From CBDCYN01 sp965224205 (GTDB lineage: Bacteria > Planctomycetota > Phycisphaerae > Phycisphaerales > Phycisphaeraceae), in contig CBDCYN010000011.1 in the NCBI GenBank assembly GCA_965224205.1, positions 62,001 through 126,000 of the forward strand: 64,000 nucleotides of DNA, in the 5' to 3' direction. The position numbers were made by a program, and so were the translations under genes. Shown here in pieces: positions 17,778 through 25,376 of this stretch; within the stretch, counting starts at the first letter, position 1, and each line of letters opens with the position of its first letter. The notes beneath the pieces are model-generated. The model searched no databases and had not been told where the DNA came from. It was given only the letters and a program-made list of their open reading frames with translations.

Positions 17778-19295
17778 GTGCTTTCCGCGCCTTCCAGCTG
17801 GGCGATAGACAACGGCGAACTGGTGCAAAGCAGCAACATCCACTCCGCACCGGTCACAGCCGCTCAACCGGAAAAAGAGGGAACCTATTCCCATGCCGGT
17901 GCCGTGAACTGGCGCGATGTCATCCTGCAGGTCGACCTGCAATCCGATGACGATGACGCGATCGGCGTGATGTTCCGCTATGTCGACGATAACAATTATT
18001 ATCGCTTCTCGATAGATCGTGAGCGCGGCTATCGCCGCCTTGTCAGCAAAGAAGGCGGCGTGTTCCACGTCTTGTGGGAAGATAATCAGAAATATTAAAC
18101 CGGCCAGAGATACCGCCTAACGGTCATCGCCGAGGGTGGGCGTCTATCCGGCCATCTCAACGGTATGCTGATGTTCGATGTGCGCGACTACACCCATGCC
18201 GCGGGCAAGATCGCACTGTATTGTTGGGCGGTGGAAGGTGCGCGCTTCAGCCATGTGCGCGTATTCCCTATCGAGATGCGTTATCAGGATTTTCTGATGG
18301 AAGACGACTTTCCTGTGCTGCGAACTTCCCGCTGGGCATTCGTCGATGAAGGCGACCAAAACGCGCCATCGGCCTGGGATGTCGTGACGGGCAAGCTGGT
18401 GCAAACCAGCGCCATCTCGCATAGCGATGCCGTTAAGGCCTTCGGCACGCTCGCGGTCGTGAAGGATCAGGATTGGGAGGATTTCCGCTACACTGCCGTG
18501 ATGCGCGCCACCGCCAATGGCAGCATTGGCGGTGTGTTCCGCCATCAGGACGCCACGCATTATTACCGCTTTTCTCTTATCTCAGGCGGCAATAAGAAGC
18601 TCATCCGCCGCAACGGCAACCGGATACAGCAGCTCTGGCAACAAGCGGGCGGGTTGCTATTGAACCGCGATTATGCCATCACTGTCGACTGCATCGGTGC
18701 GCGAATCATCATTTATATCAATGGGGTGCAGGTGGCGAATGTACTCGATCCCGATGGTTATGGCCGTGGGACCGTGGGACTGTATTGCTGCAATTAGACC
18801 GGCGCGGAGTTTGATAGCGTTAGCGTCGGCGCGCCGCAATGGGAGCTTTATTATCGCTTCCACCAGGAGCACGTGCTAATGGCGGGCACGCGCCTGCGGA
18901 TCCGCTCGGGGAGCCAGGCGGAGGCTTTCGTTGCGACGCTGCTGGAAGAAAACCGCTTTACTACCGCCACCTTCACCAAAGGTGATATTCGCTTCACAGA
19001 TCCGTCAGTGGAATTGCGGGTGATCGCACCGCAGGAAGGGGTGCAGCACGGCATCCGCTTCTTGCCCAAAGATGATTTCGCCTACGTCAATTGCCGCCTG
19101 CTCCGTAAAGCTGACGGTACGACCTTCGTGATCCTGCCGCAAGGCAACGCGTCCTTCGCGGATGGAACTTATCAACTCAAGCTTACCTACCGACGTGACA
19201 ATTCCGCCACCGATGCCGGAGCGCCTGTCTTTTCTGAGCGCGGAATAACGGACGATGAAACTACAGTGATTGTCATTCCATACAAGAAGGAATAA
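17778..19295 (+). pseudogene. LamG-like two-repeat protein remnant with two in-frame stops
   Basis: One reading frame runs from about 17778 to the TAA at 19293-19295, interrupted only by TAA at 18096-18098 and TAG at 18795-18797, with no frameshift. It encodes two tandem concanavalin/LamG-like repeats. Corresponding segments include APSSWAIDNGELVQSS and APSAWDVVTGKLVQTS, NYYRFSIDRE and HYYRFSLISG, and ALYCWAVEGARF and GLYCCN-stop-TGAEF. A beta-rich domain without repeat similarity follows (residues after 18870). Both stops are followed by ACCGG and could each come from one C-to-T change in a Gln codon (CAA, CAG). The 5' end is truncated close to the IS66 insertion, and the IS left flank shows no LamG sequence. 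Codon and base composition appear less GC-rich than the neighbours, suggesting transfer. The function is not recognised; similar domains bind carbohydrate or occur in structural proteins. Confidence 0.75.
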
Positions 19296-19298
19296 CAA

Positions 19299-19352
19299 AT
19301 GGTTTTTTCTTTCAGCCTGTTTCTGCAGACCAACCCGCTCCCGCAGCGATGA
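19299..19352 (+). pseudogene. Start of a gene truncated after 17 codons (doubtful)
   Basis: An ATG preceded by AAGGA at good spacing follows the LamG-like frame by three bases and encodes MVFSFSLFLQTNPLPQR before a TGA. It looks like the 5' end of the next gene in a transferred operon fragment, cut off here. Not recognised. Confidence 0.3.
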
Positions 19353-19581
19353 TCTACCATTCACTGCTGACACCCGCAGTCAGGTGATCGGAGTTGTCAT
19401 GAGCCTATTGCCCGAATCTGGCCAATGGGTTCTAACGAGGGGCGTAACTACGTAGAGATAAGAAAAAGTTTCTCAGAAAATATACAATGTATATATTAAA
19501 AAATATTTGCGTCAATATCCTCCTCCCAAAAATGACGGCTGTTTCACACCTACAGTATTAGTATGTTAGGCAGAGAATCTC
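19353..19581. other. AT-rich spacer upstream of the cupin gene
   Basis: No gene seen. The DNA is markedly AT-rich around 19470-19510 and contains a short palindrome ATATAC-AAT-GTATAT (19480-19494), possibly a promoter or regulator site for the cupin gene. Confidence 0.4.
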
Positions 19582-19974
19582 ATGGGCTACGAAAGAATCT
19601 ATCGCGTGGTCAATCCAGGTAAGAAAGAACAAGGCTCACAAAATAACTTCATCGGCAAAGTACTGCTTGAGAAGCTGACGCGAGGACCTAAGTCGCCTCA
19701 GATGAGAGCGGTGTTTGTTGAGTTCGGGCCAGGTGCTTACACGAAACTCCATCACCACACCGGAGATCAGGTTCTCTACGTCACTGAAGGAGAGGGCTTC
19801 ATTGAATCCGCCGATGGCAAAAAGCAGACTCTGCGCCCCGGTGTACGTGTGGTTATTCCCGCAGGTCAGCTGCACCGCCACGGCGCGACTGCGAATAACA
19901 AGCTCGTGCATCTGGCCGTGACTATTGGACGGACATGTTGGTGGACCGCTGATGCGGAGCCATCTCATTCATAG
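19582..19974 (+). CDS. Cupin domain-containing protein
   Basis: A small single-domain cupin (130 residues), a conserved beta-barrel that often binds a metal. Cupin motif 1 is visible as GAYTKLHHHTGDQVLYVTEGEG near residues 51-72, with two or three His ligands but Gln in place of the usual Glu. Motif 2 is PGVRVVIPAGQLHRHGA near 90-106, with a His. No substrate can be assigned; such proteins include small isomerases, dioxygenases and sensors. Base composition is lower in GC than the core genes and the neighbours are an integrase and the LamG remnant, so it is probably acquired. A 15-bp hairpin follows it. Confidence 0.85.
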   Translation: MGYERIYRVVNPGKKEQGSQNNFIGKVLLEKLTRGPKSPQMRAVFVEFGPGAYTKLHHHTGDQVLYVTEGEGFIESADGKKQTLRPGVRVVIPAGQLHRHGATANNKLVHLAVTIGRTCWWTADAEPSHS

Positions 19975-20023
19975 CGGATGGCCAGTGCTTAATCCTGAAC
20001 TTGGCCGCCCCCCTTCCAGCGGT

Positions 20024-20059
20024 TTTAACGCCGAATAACCCCTTTTATTCGGCGTTAAA
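20024..20059. repeat. Perfect 15-bp inverted repeat upstream of the integrase
   Basis: Arms TTTAACGCCGAATAA and its exact complement flank a 6-base loop (CCCCTT). It lies 50 bases after the cupin stop and 58 bases before the recombinase start. It may be a terminator (no T-tract follows) or a recombination or regulatory site for the integrase. Confidence 0.7.
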
Positions 20060-20117
20060 TTCATGATAGAAGGGGGGGTATGCCCGATGAATGAACATCT
20101 TTATATAGAGGCCGCCC

Positions 20118-21215
20118 ATGACCACCGAAATCGTGCCCGTATCCGGGGTATCTGGCCAGCCCAGTCTCCCGGTCAGCCACAGCGAACTCCAATCATTGCT
20201 CGTCAAGTACGAGCCGCCACCGATTGTGGTGGATGCAGGGAATTACGCCTGCTTCGCCTACGCGGAGTTTTTCGCGTCCACGATCCGCAACCCGAACACG
20301 AAGATCGCCTACCGGCGTAACGTGGACCGGTTTCTGGGCTGGTGCGACGAGCGCGGTCTGGCTTGGCAGCAGATCTCGGCACCGGTGATCGCCGAGTATT
20401 TTGACCACCATCTCTATAAGGATAACGGTCAGTCCCTCGCCGATACGGCCAAGAAGCAACACCTCGCGGCCCTTCGAAAATTCTACAAGCACCAGGAACG
20501 ACGCCACGGGGTGCCATTCAACCCCACCCTGTCGGTCGAAGGCCCCAAGGTTAAGGTTGGCCGGGGCAAGACCCCGCGGTTCTTAGAGGGTCAGGTGAAG
20601 AAGCTGCTGGCGTCGATCGACGCGACCACAATTGTCGGTAAACGAGACCGTGCGATCCTGGCCGTGTTGCACTGGTCGGCTCGGCGGGCCAGCGCGGTCG
20701 CTCATCTCAAGCTCGGTGATTACTACTGCGACGGTGAGCGATGGTGGCTGGATTTTGGCGAGAAAGGCGGCAAGGCACAGCTGGTCAAGGCGAATCACAC
20801 ACTCCAGGTCTACCTGCAGGACTATATTGATTCAGCGGGCATCGGCCATGATCCGAATGACTGGCCGATTTTCCGGTCCGTGAAGAAACGAGAGAAAGGC
20901 GTCAAGCCTTACATCCCTCAGCTTACCGAGTATGTGCCACCGGACCCCAAGGTCAAGCGTAAGGCCAAGGGAACCATCTCGGGTAACGAGATCCTGAGGA
21001 TCGTCAAGCGTCGCCTCAAAGACGCAGGGTTGCCTGCGAACACCTTCACTCCTCACTCCTTTCGGGCGACCACGGCAACGCAACTCGATAAGAAAGGCAC
21101 ACCCCGCAAGCTCATCCAGGTATTTCTCGGCCATGCGGATGCACGCACAACCGGCCTCTACTGTCACACCGAAGATGAGGAAGCGCAGGACTTGGTGGAC
21201 CAGATCACGCTATGA
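20118..21215 (+). CDS. Tyrosine recombinase / phage-type integrase
   Basis: Tyrosine recombinases catalyse site-specific strand exchange. The 365-residue protein has an N-terminal SAM-like core-binding domain (about 45-150; IRNPNTKIAYRRNVDRFLGWC) and a C-terminal catalytic domain. Catalytic residues visible are Arg in SARRASAVAHL (about 193), the HxxR box HSFRATTATQL (about 313), and the final box LGHADARTTGLYCH with the nucleophilic Tyr. It is full length and apparently intact. No tRNA gene is adjacent. It probably mobilised the surrounding island, though XerC-like stand-alone recombinases look similar. An unusual 15-bp palindrome lies just upstream. Confidence 0.93.
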   Translation: MTTEIVPVSGVSGQPSLPVSHSELQSLLVKYEPPPIVVDAGNYACFAYAEFFASTIRNPNTKIAYRRNVDRFLGWCDERGLAWQQISAPVIAEYFDHHLYKDNGQSLADTAKKQHLAALRKFYKHQERRHGVPFNPTLSVEGPKVKVGRGKTPRFLEGQVKKLLASIDATTIVGKRDRAILAVLHWSARRASAVAHLKLGDYYCDGERWWLDFGEKGGKAQLVKANHTLQVYLQDYIDSAGIGHDPNDWPIFRSVKKREKGVKPYIPQLTEYVPPDPKVKRKAKGTISGNEILRIVKRRLKDAGLPANTFTPHSFRATTATQLDKKGTPRKLIQVFLGHADARTTGLYCHTEDEEAQDLVDQITL

Positions 21216-21304
21216 CGAGGTATCATGGCACAGAGGGTTTTATGCCGGGTGCCTGTTGGGGCGACGATTGTTAGGGGATTTGCAAAAACCCACGTAAATT
21301 TATG

Positions 21305-21333
21305 TTGACTTTGTATATCAATATTGATATTAT
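21305..21333 (+). promoter_or_regulatory. higBA promoter with internal palindromic operator
   Basis: A sigma-70-like promoter: TTGACT (21305-21310), 17-base spacer, TATTAT (21328-21333), 15 bases before the toxin start codon. The spacer contains the perfect 16-bp palindrome ATATCAATATTGATAT (21315-21330), overlapping the -10 box, the expected place for the HigA antitoxin operator. Confidence 0.75.
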
Positions 21334-21348
21334 TAAGAGGTAGCCTAG

Positions 21349-21738
21349 GTGCCCGAAACGATCGTTTATTTCTACAAAGATAGTGACGGTCGGGTTCCGG
21401 TGCTGGACTGGCTCAAGGAGATCAGACGAAAAGACCGCAGAGCTTATGCGCTATGTAACAAGGCGATCGGGTTGCTTGAGATGCTCGGCCATGAGCTACG
21501 TCGACCGCGAGCGGATTACCTCCGCGAGGGGATCTATGAGCTGCGGGTCCGGTGTGGCAACGTCCAATATCGCCTGCTCTACTTTTTTGACGGCAAAGAG
21601 GCTGTCGTGTTGGCTCATGGACTGACGAAGGAGAAAACCGTCCCCCCTGCGGACATCGAACGGGCTATCGCACGAAAACAGATTTACAAGCAGAACCCTC
21701 AAGACCATCAGGCAGACGAGCACGACCAAGATGACTAA
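21349..21738 (+). CDS. higB: RelE/HigB-type toxin (phage Gp49-like family)
   Basis: HigB-like toxins are ribosome-dependent mRNA interferases. The 129-residue product carries family features: VYFYKDSDGRVPVLDWLKEI at the N-terminus, LRREGIYELR-type strand (YLREGIYELRVRCG), QYRLLYFF, and AVVLAHGLTKEKTVPPADIERAIAR, matching the DUF891/Gp49-like HigB group. The start is GTG, with AGAGG upstream. The hydrophilic tail after residue 110 is longer than usual and overlaps the antitoxin gene by eight bases. Toxin-first order is typical of higBA. The operon promoter contains a palindromic operator. Confidence 0.9.
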   Translation: MPETIVYFYKDSDGRVPVLDWLKEIRRKDRRAYALCNKAIGLLEMLGHELRRPRADYLREGIYELRVRCGNVQYRLLYFFDGKEAVVLAHGLTKEKTVPPADIERAIARKQIYKQNPQDHQADEHDQDD

Positions 21739-22048
21739 ACGAACGAAGAAAACCGCGACCAAAATTCTTGAAGAATGGGACCGTGATGACCCCGAGATGC
21801 AAGAGCTTCTTGAAGAGGCTTCTGTCAACCTCTGCGTGGCCCAGCTGATTTATGATGCCCGCACCGCCGCCGGGTTGACCCAGAAACAGCTGGCGGAGCT
21901 TGTAGGAACATCGCAACCCAACATCGCCCGCCTTGAAGACGCCGATTACGAGGGTCACTCACTATCGATGCTCCAACGTATCGCCAAAGCGCTTCATCTA
22001 AAACTCCGTATCGATTTGGCGCCTGAAGAGGAACAAGAAGCCGCGTGA
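21731..22048 (+). CDS. higA: HigA-type antitoxin, XRE-family HTH
   Basis: The antitoxin neutralises HigB and represses the operon. The 105-residue protein has a Cro/C1-type helix-turn-helix near residues 40-95 (ARTAAGLTQKQLAELVGTSQPNIARLE), preceded by an N-terminal segment DRDDPEMQELLEEASVNLCVAQLIYDAR seen in HigA homologues and followed by an acidic tail. It overlaps the toxin gene by eight bases, implying coupled translation. The probable operator is the palindrome at 21315-21330. Confidence 0.92.
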   Translation: MTKRTKKTATKILEEWDRDDPEMQELLEEASVNLCVAQLIYDARTAAGLTQKQLAELVGTSQPNIARLEDADYEGHSLSMLQRIAKALHLKLRIDLAPEEEQEAA

Positions 22049-22121
22049 AGGTTCAATACGTATGTAAGCGTTTCACGAACTCCGTATTCCTATTTTCTTG
22101 GGGATCGGCGAATCTTTTTGG

Positions 22122-22574
22122 ATGCGACAGTCACCAAGATCAAGCATCAACACATCGTCGGTGAAGAGGGATCGTCCAGGTCGGTTGGGGGAGGATCGTT
22201 GGCGTGAGTTGATCGAAGGGTATCGCTGTAGCGGGCAGCGTGTGGCGGCGTTCTGTGCGGAGCATGGGGTGTCGGTGTCGAGCTTTTATGGGTGGCGTCG
22301 TCGGCTTGGAGCTGCGGCATCGAAGGACAAGCTCGGCCCGAAGGATCGGGGTACGGGTCGTTCGAACCCTACTTCAAAAGGTCACCGCCAAGACCACTCG
22401 AAGGATCCTTCAAAGCCGCGATCTCGGGGCAAGGGCCGATTCGTTCGGGTTCAGGCGTCGGGGACATTGACCGATCGCGTCGAAGTGGTGTTGCCCCGGG
22501 GTGTGATCATCCGCGTACCGGTATCGTGCTTGGAGCAGTTGGTGCGGCTGGTGGATCGGGATGCGTCATGTTGA
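22122..22574 (+). CDS. tnpA: IS66 accessory protein TnpA (remnant element)
   Basis: The HTH accessory protein of three-gene IS66 elements. About 150 residues: the helix-turn-helix core reads WRELIEGYRCSGQRVAAFCAEHGVSVSSFYGWRRRL near residues 25-60, a basic Ser/Lys-rich linker follows, and a C-terminal part resembles TnpA (VEVVLPRGVIIRVP). ATG at 22122 is preferred over an upstream TTG. Its last codons overlap the tnpB start, as in intact elements. No tnpC follows, so this is the left part of a degraded IS66 element, and it does not belong to the single-ORF element at 16135. Confidence 0.85.
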   Translation: MRQSPRSSINTSSVKRDRPGRLGEDRWRELIEGYRCSGQRVAAFCAEHGVSVSSFYGWRRRLGAAASKDKLGPKDRGTGRSNPTSKGHRQDHSKDPSKPRSRGKGRFVRVQASGTLTDRVEVVLPRGVIIRVPVSCLEQLVRLVDRDASC

Positions 22575-22672
22575 GCCTGGGATCGGCAACGCCGATTTAT
22601 CTCTACACGTTGCCCGCGGACATGACCCCGAGGGGGTCAGAATCGCTCGAAGCGGGCCTCGCGCAGCCGTGA
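22568..22672 (+). pseudogene. tnpB: IS66 TnpB, truncated after about 20 residues
   Basis: Begins with MLSLGSATPIYLYTLPADM, matching the conserved N-terminus of IS66 TnpB (residues up to the PADM/PTDM motif). Homology then stops; the remaining codons are unrelated. The break coincides with a small palindrome TGACCCC-GA-GGGGTCA-like sequence and the GAGGGGGTCAGA repeat, suggesting a second insertion or deletion event. Confidence 0.75.
22630..22641. repeat. Short repeat GAGGGGGTCAGA, copy 2
   Basis: Identical to 17759-17770. It coincides with the end of tnpB homology. Confidence 0.45.
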
Positions 22673-22700
22673 GTGGATTCCGACAGCCGGCCTCCCCCCA

Positions 22701-22718
22701 ATTAATCGGATGCATATT
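22701..22718. repeat. Right copy of imperfect direct repeat flanking the island
   Basis: ATTAATCGGATGCATATT, matching 16090-16108 with one gap and one mismatch. It lies between the IS66 remnant and the core gene rmuC. Confidence 0.35.
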
Positions 22719-22848
22719 TCTCCTGAGTGCGTGTAGATGCATCGCCTGTCAAGATACCGCGTCGGGGTTGTGTTTATCCCTCAACATTTCCTGACCGTGC
22801 CTGCATATCGTGCCGCATTTTCATCCGGGCCGGGTATAGTATCACGCG

Positions 22849-24255
22849 ATGCCTTCGGGTTCTGAATCATCTCTTTGGGTGGCTTGTCTGGTCGTCGTCG
22901 TGCCCAGCGTGGTGGGCTGGTGCGTGTGGGTCCTAGCCCAGAAAAGATCCATCGCCGTGAAGCTTCAAGAGATGCAGACTCATCGGGACACCCTTCAAGA
23001 CGAGTTAACCCAAGCCCGCACCCAGACCGAGACCTACCGGAAAGAGATCGACCAGCTCCGTGGTGACATCCACGAAGCCGAGAAGCAGCTAGCCGTCGCC
23101 ACGCAGACCCAACGCAACATCCAACAGCAGTTTGACAAGGCCCAGGCTCAACTGCGCGACGCGTTCAAGTCGTTAGCCGGCGATGCGCTCAAGCAGTCGA
23201 CCGAACAGTTCCTGGAGCTGGCCAAGAAGAGCTTCGAGAGCGGCCAGAAAGACGCCACCGCTCAGCTCGAGCAGCGCAAGGCCGCGATCGAGGCGATGAT
23301 CAAACCCATCCGCGAGAGCCTGGGGCGGTACGACACCTCCATGAAGGCCGTCGAGGAGGCGCGGCGGCAAGCCTATGGCCAGCTCACCAAACAGGTCGAG
23401 CTCATGACCGCCGATCAGCGCCGTCTGCGGCAGGAGACCGGCAACCTCGTGCGCGCCCTGCGCAAGCCGAACGTCCGCGGCCGGTGGGGGCAGGTGCAGC
23501 TGCGACGGGTCGTAGAGCTGGCGGGGATGATCCCGCATTGTGACTTCGAGGAAGAACACACCGTGCGCGACGGCGACCAGGCGCTGCGCCCCGACCTCGT
23601 CGTGAACCTGCCCAACGGAAGGACGATCGTCATCGACGCCAAGACCCCGCTCGACGCGTACCTCGAAGCGCTAGAGTGCCAAGAGGAGACCGATCAGCAC
23701 CAACACCTGCTACGACACGCCAACCAGCTGGCCACCAAGGTCAAGGACCTGTCCGCCAAGCAGTACCACGCCCAATTCGAGCGGTCGCCCCAGTTTGTGG
23801 TGCTGTTCATCCCCGGCGAGAGCTTCCTCTACGCAGCCCTGGAGCACCGCCCGGAGTTGTCTGAAGCCGCCATGGCCCAGGGCGTGGTGATCGCCACCCC
23901 TAGCACGCTGATGTCACTGCTCAAGACAGTGGCGCTGGGCTGGCAAGAAGAAAGCATCGCGGAAAACGCTAAAAGAATCAGTGAATTGGGCCGGGAGCTG
24001 CACCACCGGCTGGCCACCGCGGTCGGTCACGTTGAAAAGCTTGGCCAGCAGCTGAAGAGGGCGGTGGATGCGTACAACCAGTTCAAAGGGTCTCTTGAAG
24101 GAAGAGTGCTGCCCCAAGCTAGGAAGTTCGAGAAAATGGGCATCCAGGTCAGGAAGGAACTTCCCGGCAGTTTGGCTGATATCGAAACGCTGCCGCAACC
24201 CGCCAATAAATTGAGCCACGATCAACCCAGCGAGTCGAGCCCAGCGATTGGGTAG
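22849..24255 (+). CDS. rmuC: DNA recombination protein RmuC
   Basis: RmuC proteins limit inverted-repeat recombination and contain a PD-(D/E)xK nuclease-like fold. The 468-residue product has an N-terminal membrane helix (about residues 9-29), a long coiled coil (about 35-125), and the RmuC domain from about 190 to 420. Motifs include NVRGRWGQVQLRRVVELAGM, LRPDLVVNLPNGRTIVIDAKTPL and FIPGESFLYAAL, all characteristic. It is the first core gene to the right of the island. Confidence 0.95.
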   Translation: MPSGSESSLWVACLVVVVPSVVGWCVWVLAQKRSIAVKLQEMQTHRDTLQDELTQARTQTETYRKEIDQLRGDIHEAEKQLAVATQTQRNIQQQFDKAQAQLRDAFKSLAGDALKQSTEQFLELAKKSFESGQKDATAQLEQRKAAIEAMIKPIRESLGRYDTSMKAVEEARRQAYGQLTKQVELMTADQRRLRQETGNLVRALRKPNVRGRWGQVQLRRVVELAGMIPHCDFEEEHTVRDGDQALRPDLVVNLPNGRTIVIDAKTPLDAYLEALECQEETDQHQHLLRHANQLATKVKDLSAKQYHAQFERSPQFVVLFIPGESFLYAALEHRPELSEAAMAQGVVIATPSTLMSLLKTVALGWQEESIAENAKRISELGRELHHRLATAVGHVEKLGQQLKRAVDAYNQFKGSLEGRVLPQARKFEKMGIQVRKELPGSLADIETLPQPANKLSHDQPSESSPAIG

Positions 24256-24281
24256 GCTTGGGTGCGTGTCTGGTTTCTCGT

Positions 24282-25322
24282 TTACCACACGATCGACTCG
24301 GCCTCGAAGACCGGGCCGTCGGTGCAGTCCAATCGGTACCGCCAAGGCCTGCCGGATTTAGTATGGGCGTGAGGGTGGTCATGTTCCTCGATGCGCACCA
24401 CACACGATTGGCACGTGCCCATCCCGCAGGCCATCTCTTGTTCCATGCAGACCTGGCAGTCGATGCCACGGTCGAGGGCCAGGGTCGCGACGGCGCGCAT
24501 CATCAGGGTGGGGCCGCAGGTGTAAACGACGGTCCTTTGTGCATCGGCTGCGGCTTGAGACGCCAGGAACCGCTCGAGGCCCTGGGTGATCAGGCCGTGG
24601 AGCCCGATCGAGCCGTCATCGGTGGTGATCACGGTCGGGTAGCCGTGCCGGGAAAATTCCTGCACACAGAGGGTGGGATCGCCCACCGGGTCGGGGCTGC
24701 GATCCGCGTGTCGTGTGACGGCTAATAGATCTTCGGTCTGAGCCCCGATGAAGCCGACCGCGTCCCAACCGGCTGTCTTCATCGCCTCGGCCAGATAGAA
24801 CATCGGCGGCAACCCCACCCCCCCACCGACCAGCAGGCCAAGCGATTTATCTTTAGGAAGCTCGAAGCTGTTACCGAGCGGCCCGATCAGGTCCACCGCG
24901 TCGCCGATCTTTCGTTGCGCCAACCAAGCGGTGCCGACCCCGACGACGCGATGGATGACCTCGATCCAGGCGCCGTGATCATCGTCGCCCCTGCCCGCGA
25001 GGCTGAACGGGCGGCGAAGCAGGGCCAGTTCAGCGCTCAGCTCAGGGCTGGTGATCGGTAGGGGGCGTTGAGGGTTCCATTCCTTTACCGGATCCAAATA
25101 TATTTCAGCTTCCATGCTTGACCCCGGCGGTCGGCACCCGAGCTGAACGAACTGCCCCGGCAGCGTGGGCGGGAACGGGCCCTCGACCCGTAACCGAAGC
25201 AGGTAATGCTCCCGGCACAACTCACGGTTGGCCTCCACCCGGGTATCAAAACGGTGGCGAGTGACGCCCGTGGGGCAGGAACTATAAAATGACTCCTCGT
25301 CTTGACGCTGGTGTGATTTCAC
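24282..25322 (-). CDS. pyrK: Dihydroorotate dehydrogenase electron transfer subunit-like protein (PyrK family)
   Basis: PyrK passes electrons from the PyrD flavin to NAD in pyrimidine synthesis. The protein has an FAD-binding beta-barrel (RRPFSLAG), an NAD-binding Rossmann-like part (LLVGGGVGLPPMFYLAE, YTCGPTLMMRAV), and four cysteines for a 2Fe-2S cluster in CMEQEMACGMGTCQSC near the C-terminus. The start is uncertain: I place it at the GTG at 25322, because the longest frame (to 25421) would overlap the divergent comF start and no ATG lies near the expected N-terminus. No pyrD is adjacent, so a related FNR-type oxidoreductase role is possible. It is convergent with rmuC. Confidence 0.85.
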   Translation of the reverse strand: MKSHQRQDEESFYSSCPTGVTRHRFDTRVEANRELCREHYLLRLRVEGPFPPTLPGQFVQLGCRPPGSSMEAEIYLDPVKEWNPQRPLPITSPELSAELALLRRPFSLAGRGDDDHGAWIEVIHRVVGVGTAWLAQRKIGDAVDLIGPLGNSFELPKDKSLGLLVGGGVGLPPMFYLAEAMKTAGWDAVGFIGAQTEDLLAVTRHADRSPDPVGDPTLCVQEFSRHGYPTVITTDDGSIGLHGLITQGLERFLASQAAADAQRTVVYTCGPTLMMRAVATLALDRGIDCQVCMEQEMACGMGTCQSCVVRIEEHDHPHAHTKSGRPWRYRLDCTDGPVFEAESIVW

Positions 25323-25376
25323 TGCGACCAGTATAACCAAAGGGCCTGGCAAGCCGTCTGGACGGGGAGAAAAAAC

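Noticed and set aside
17778..19295. Genome-wide stop-codon reassignment
   Set aside because: Core genes here end at TAA, TAG and TGA in the expected places, so the host uses the standard code.
20024..20059. Integron attC-like site
   Set aside because: The right arm fits GTTRRRY (GTTAAAT), but the left arm does not fit RYYYAAC, no cassette array is present and the recombinase is not IntI-like.
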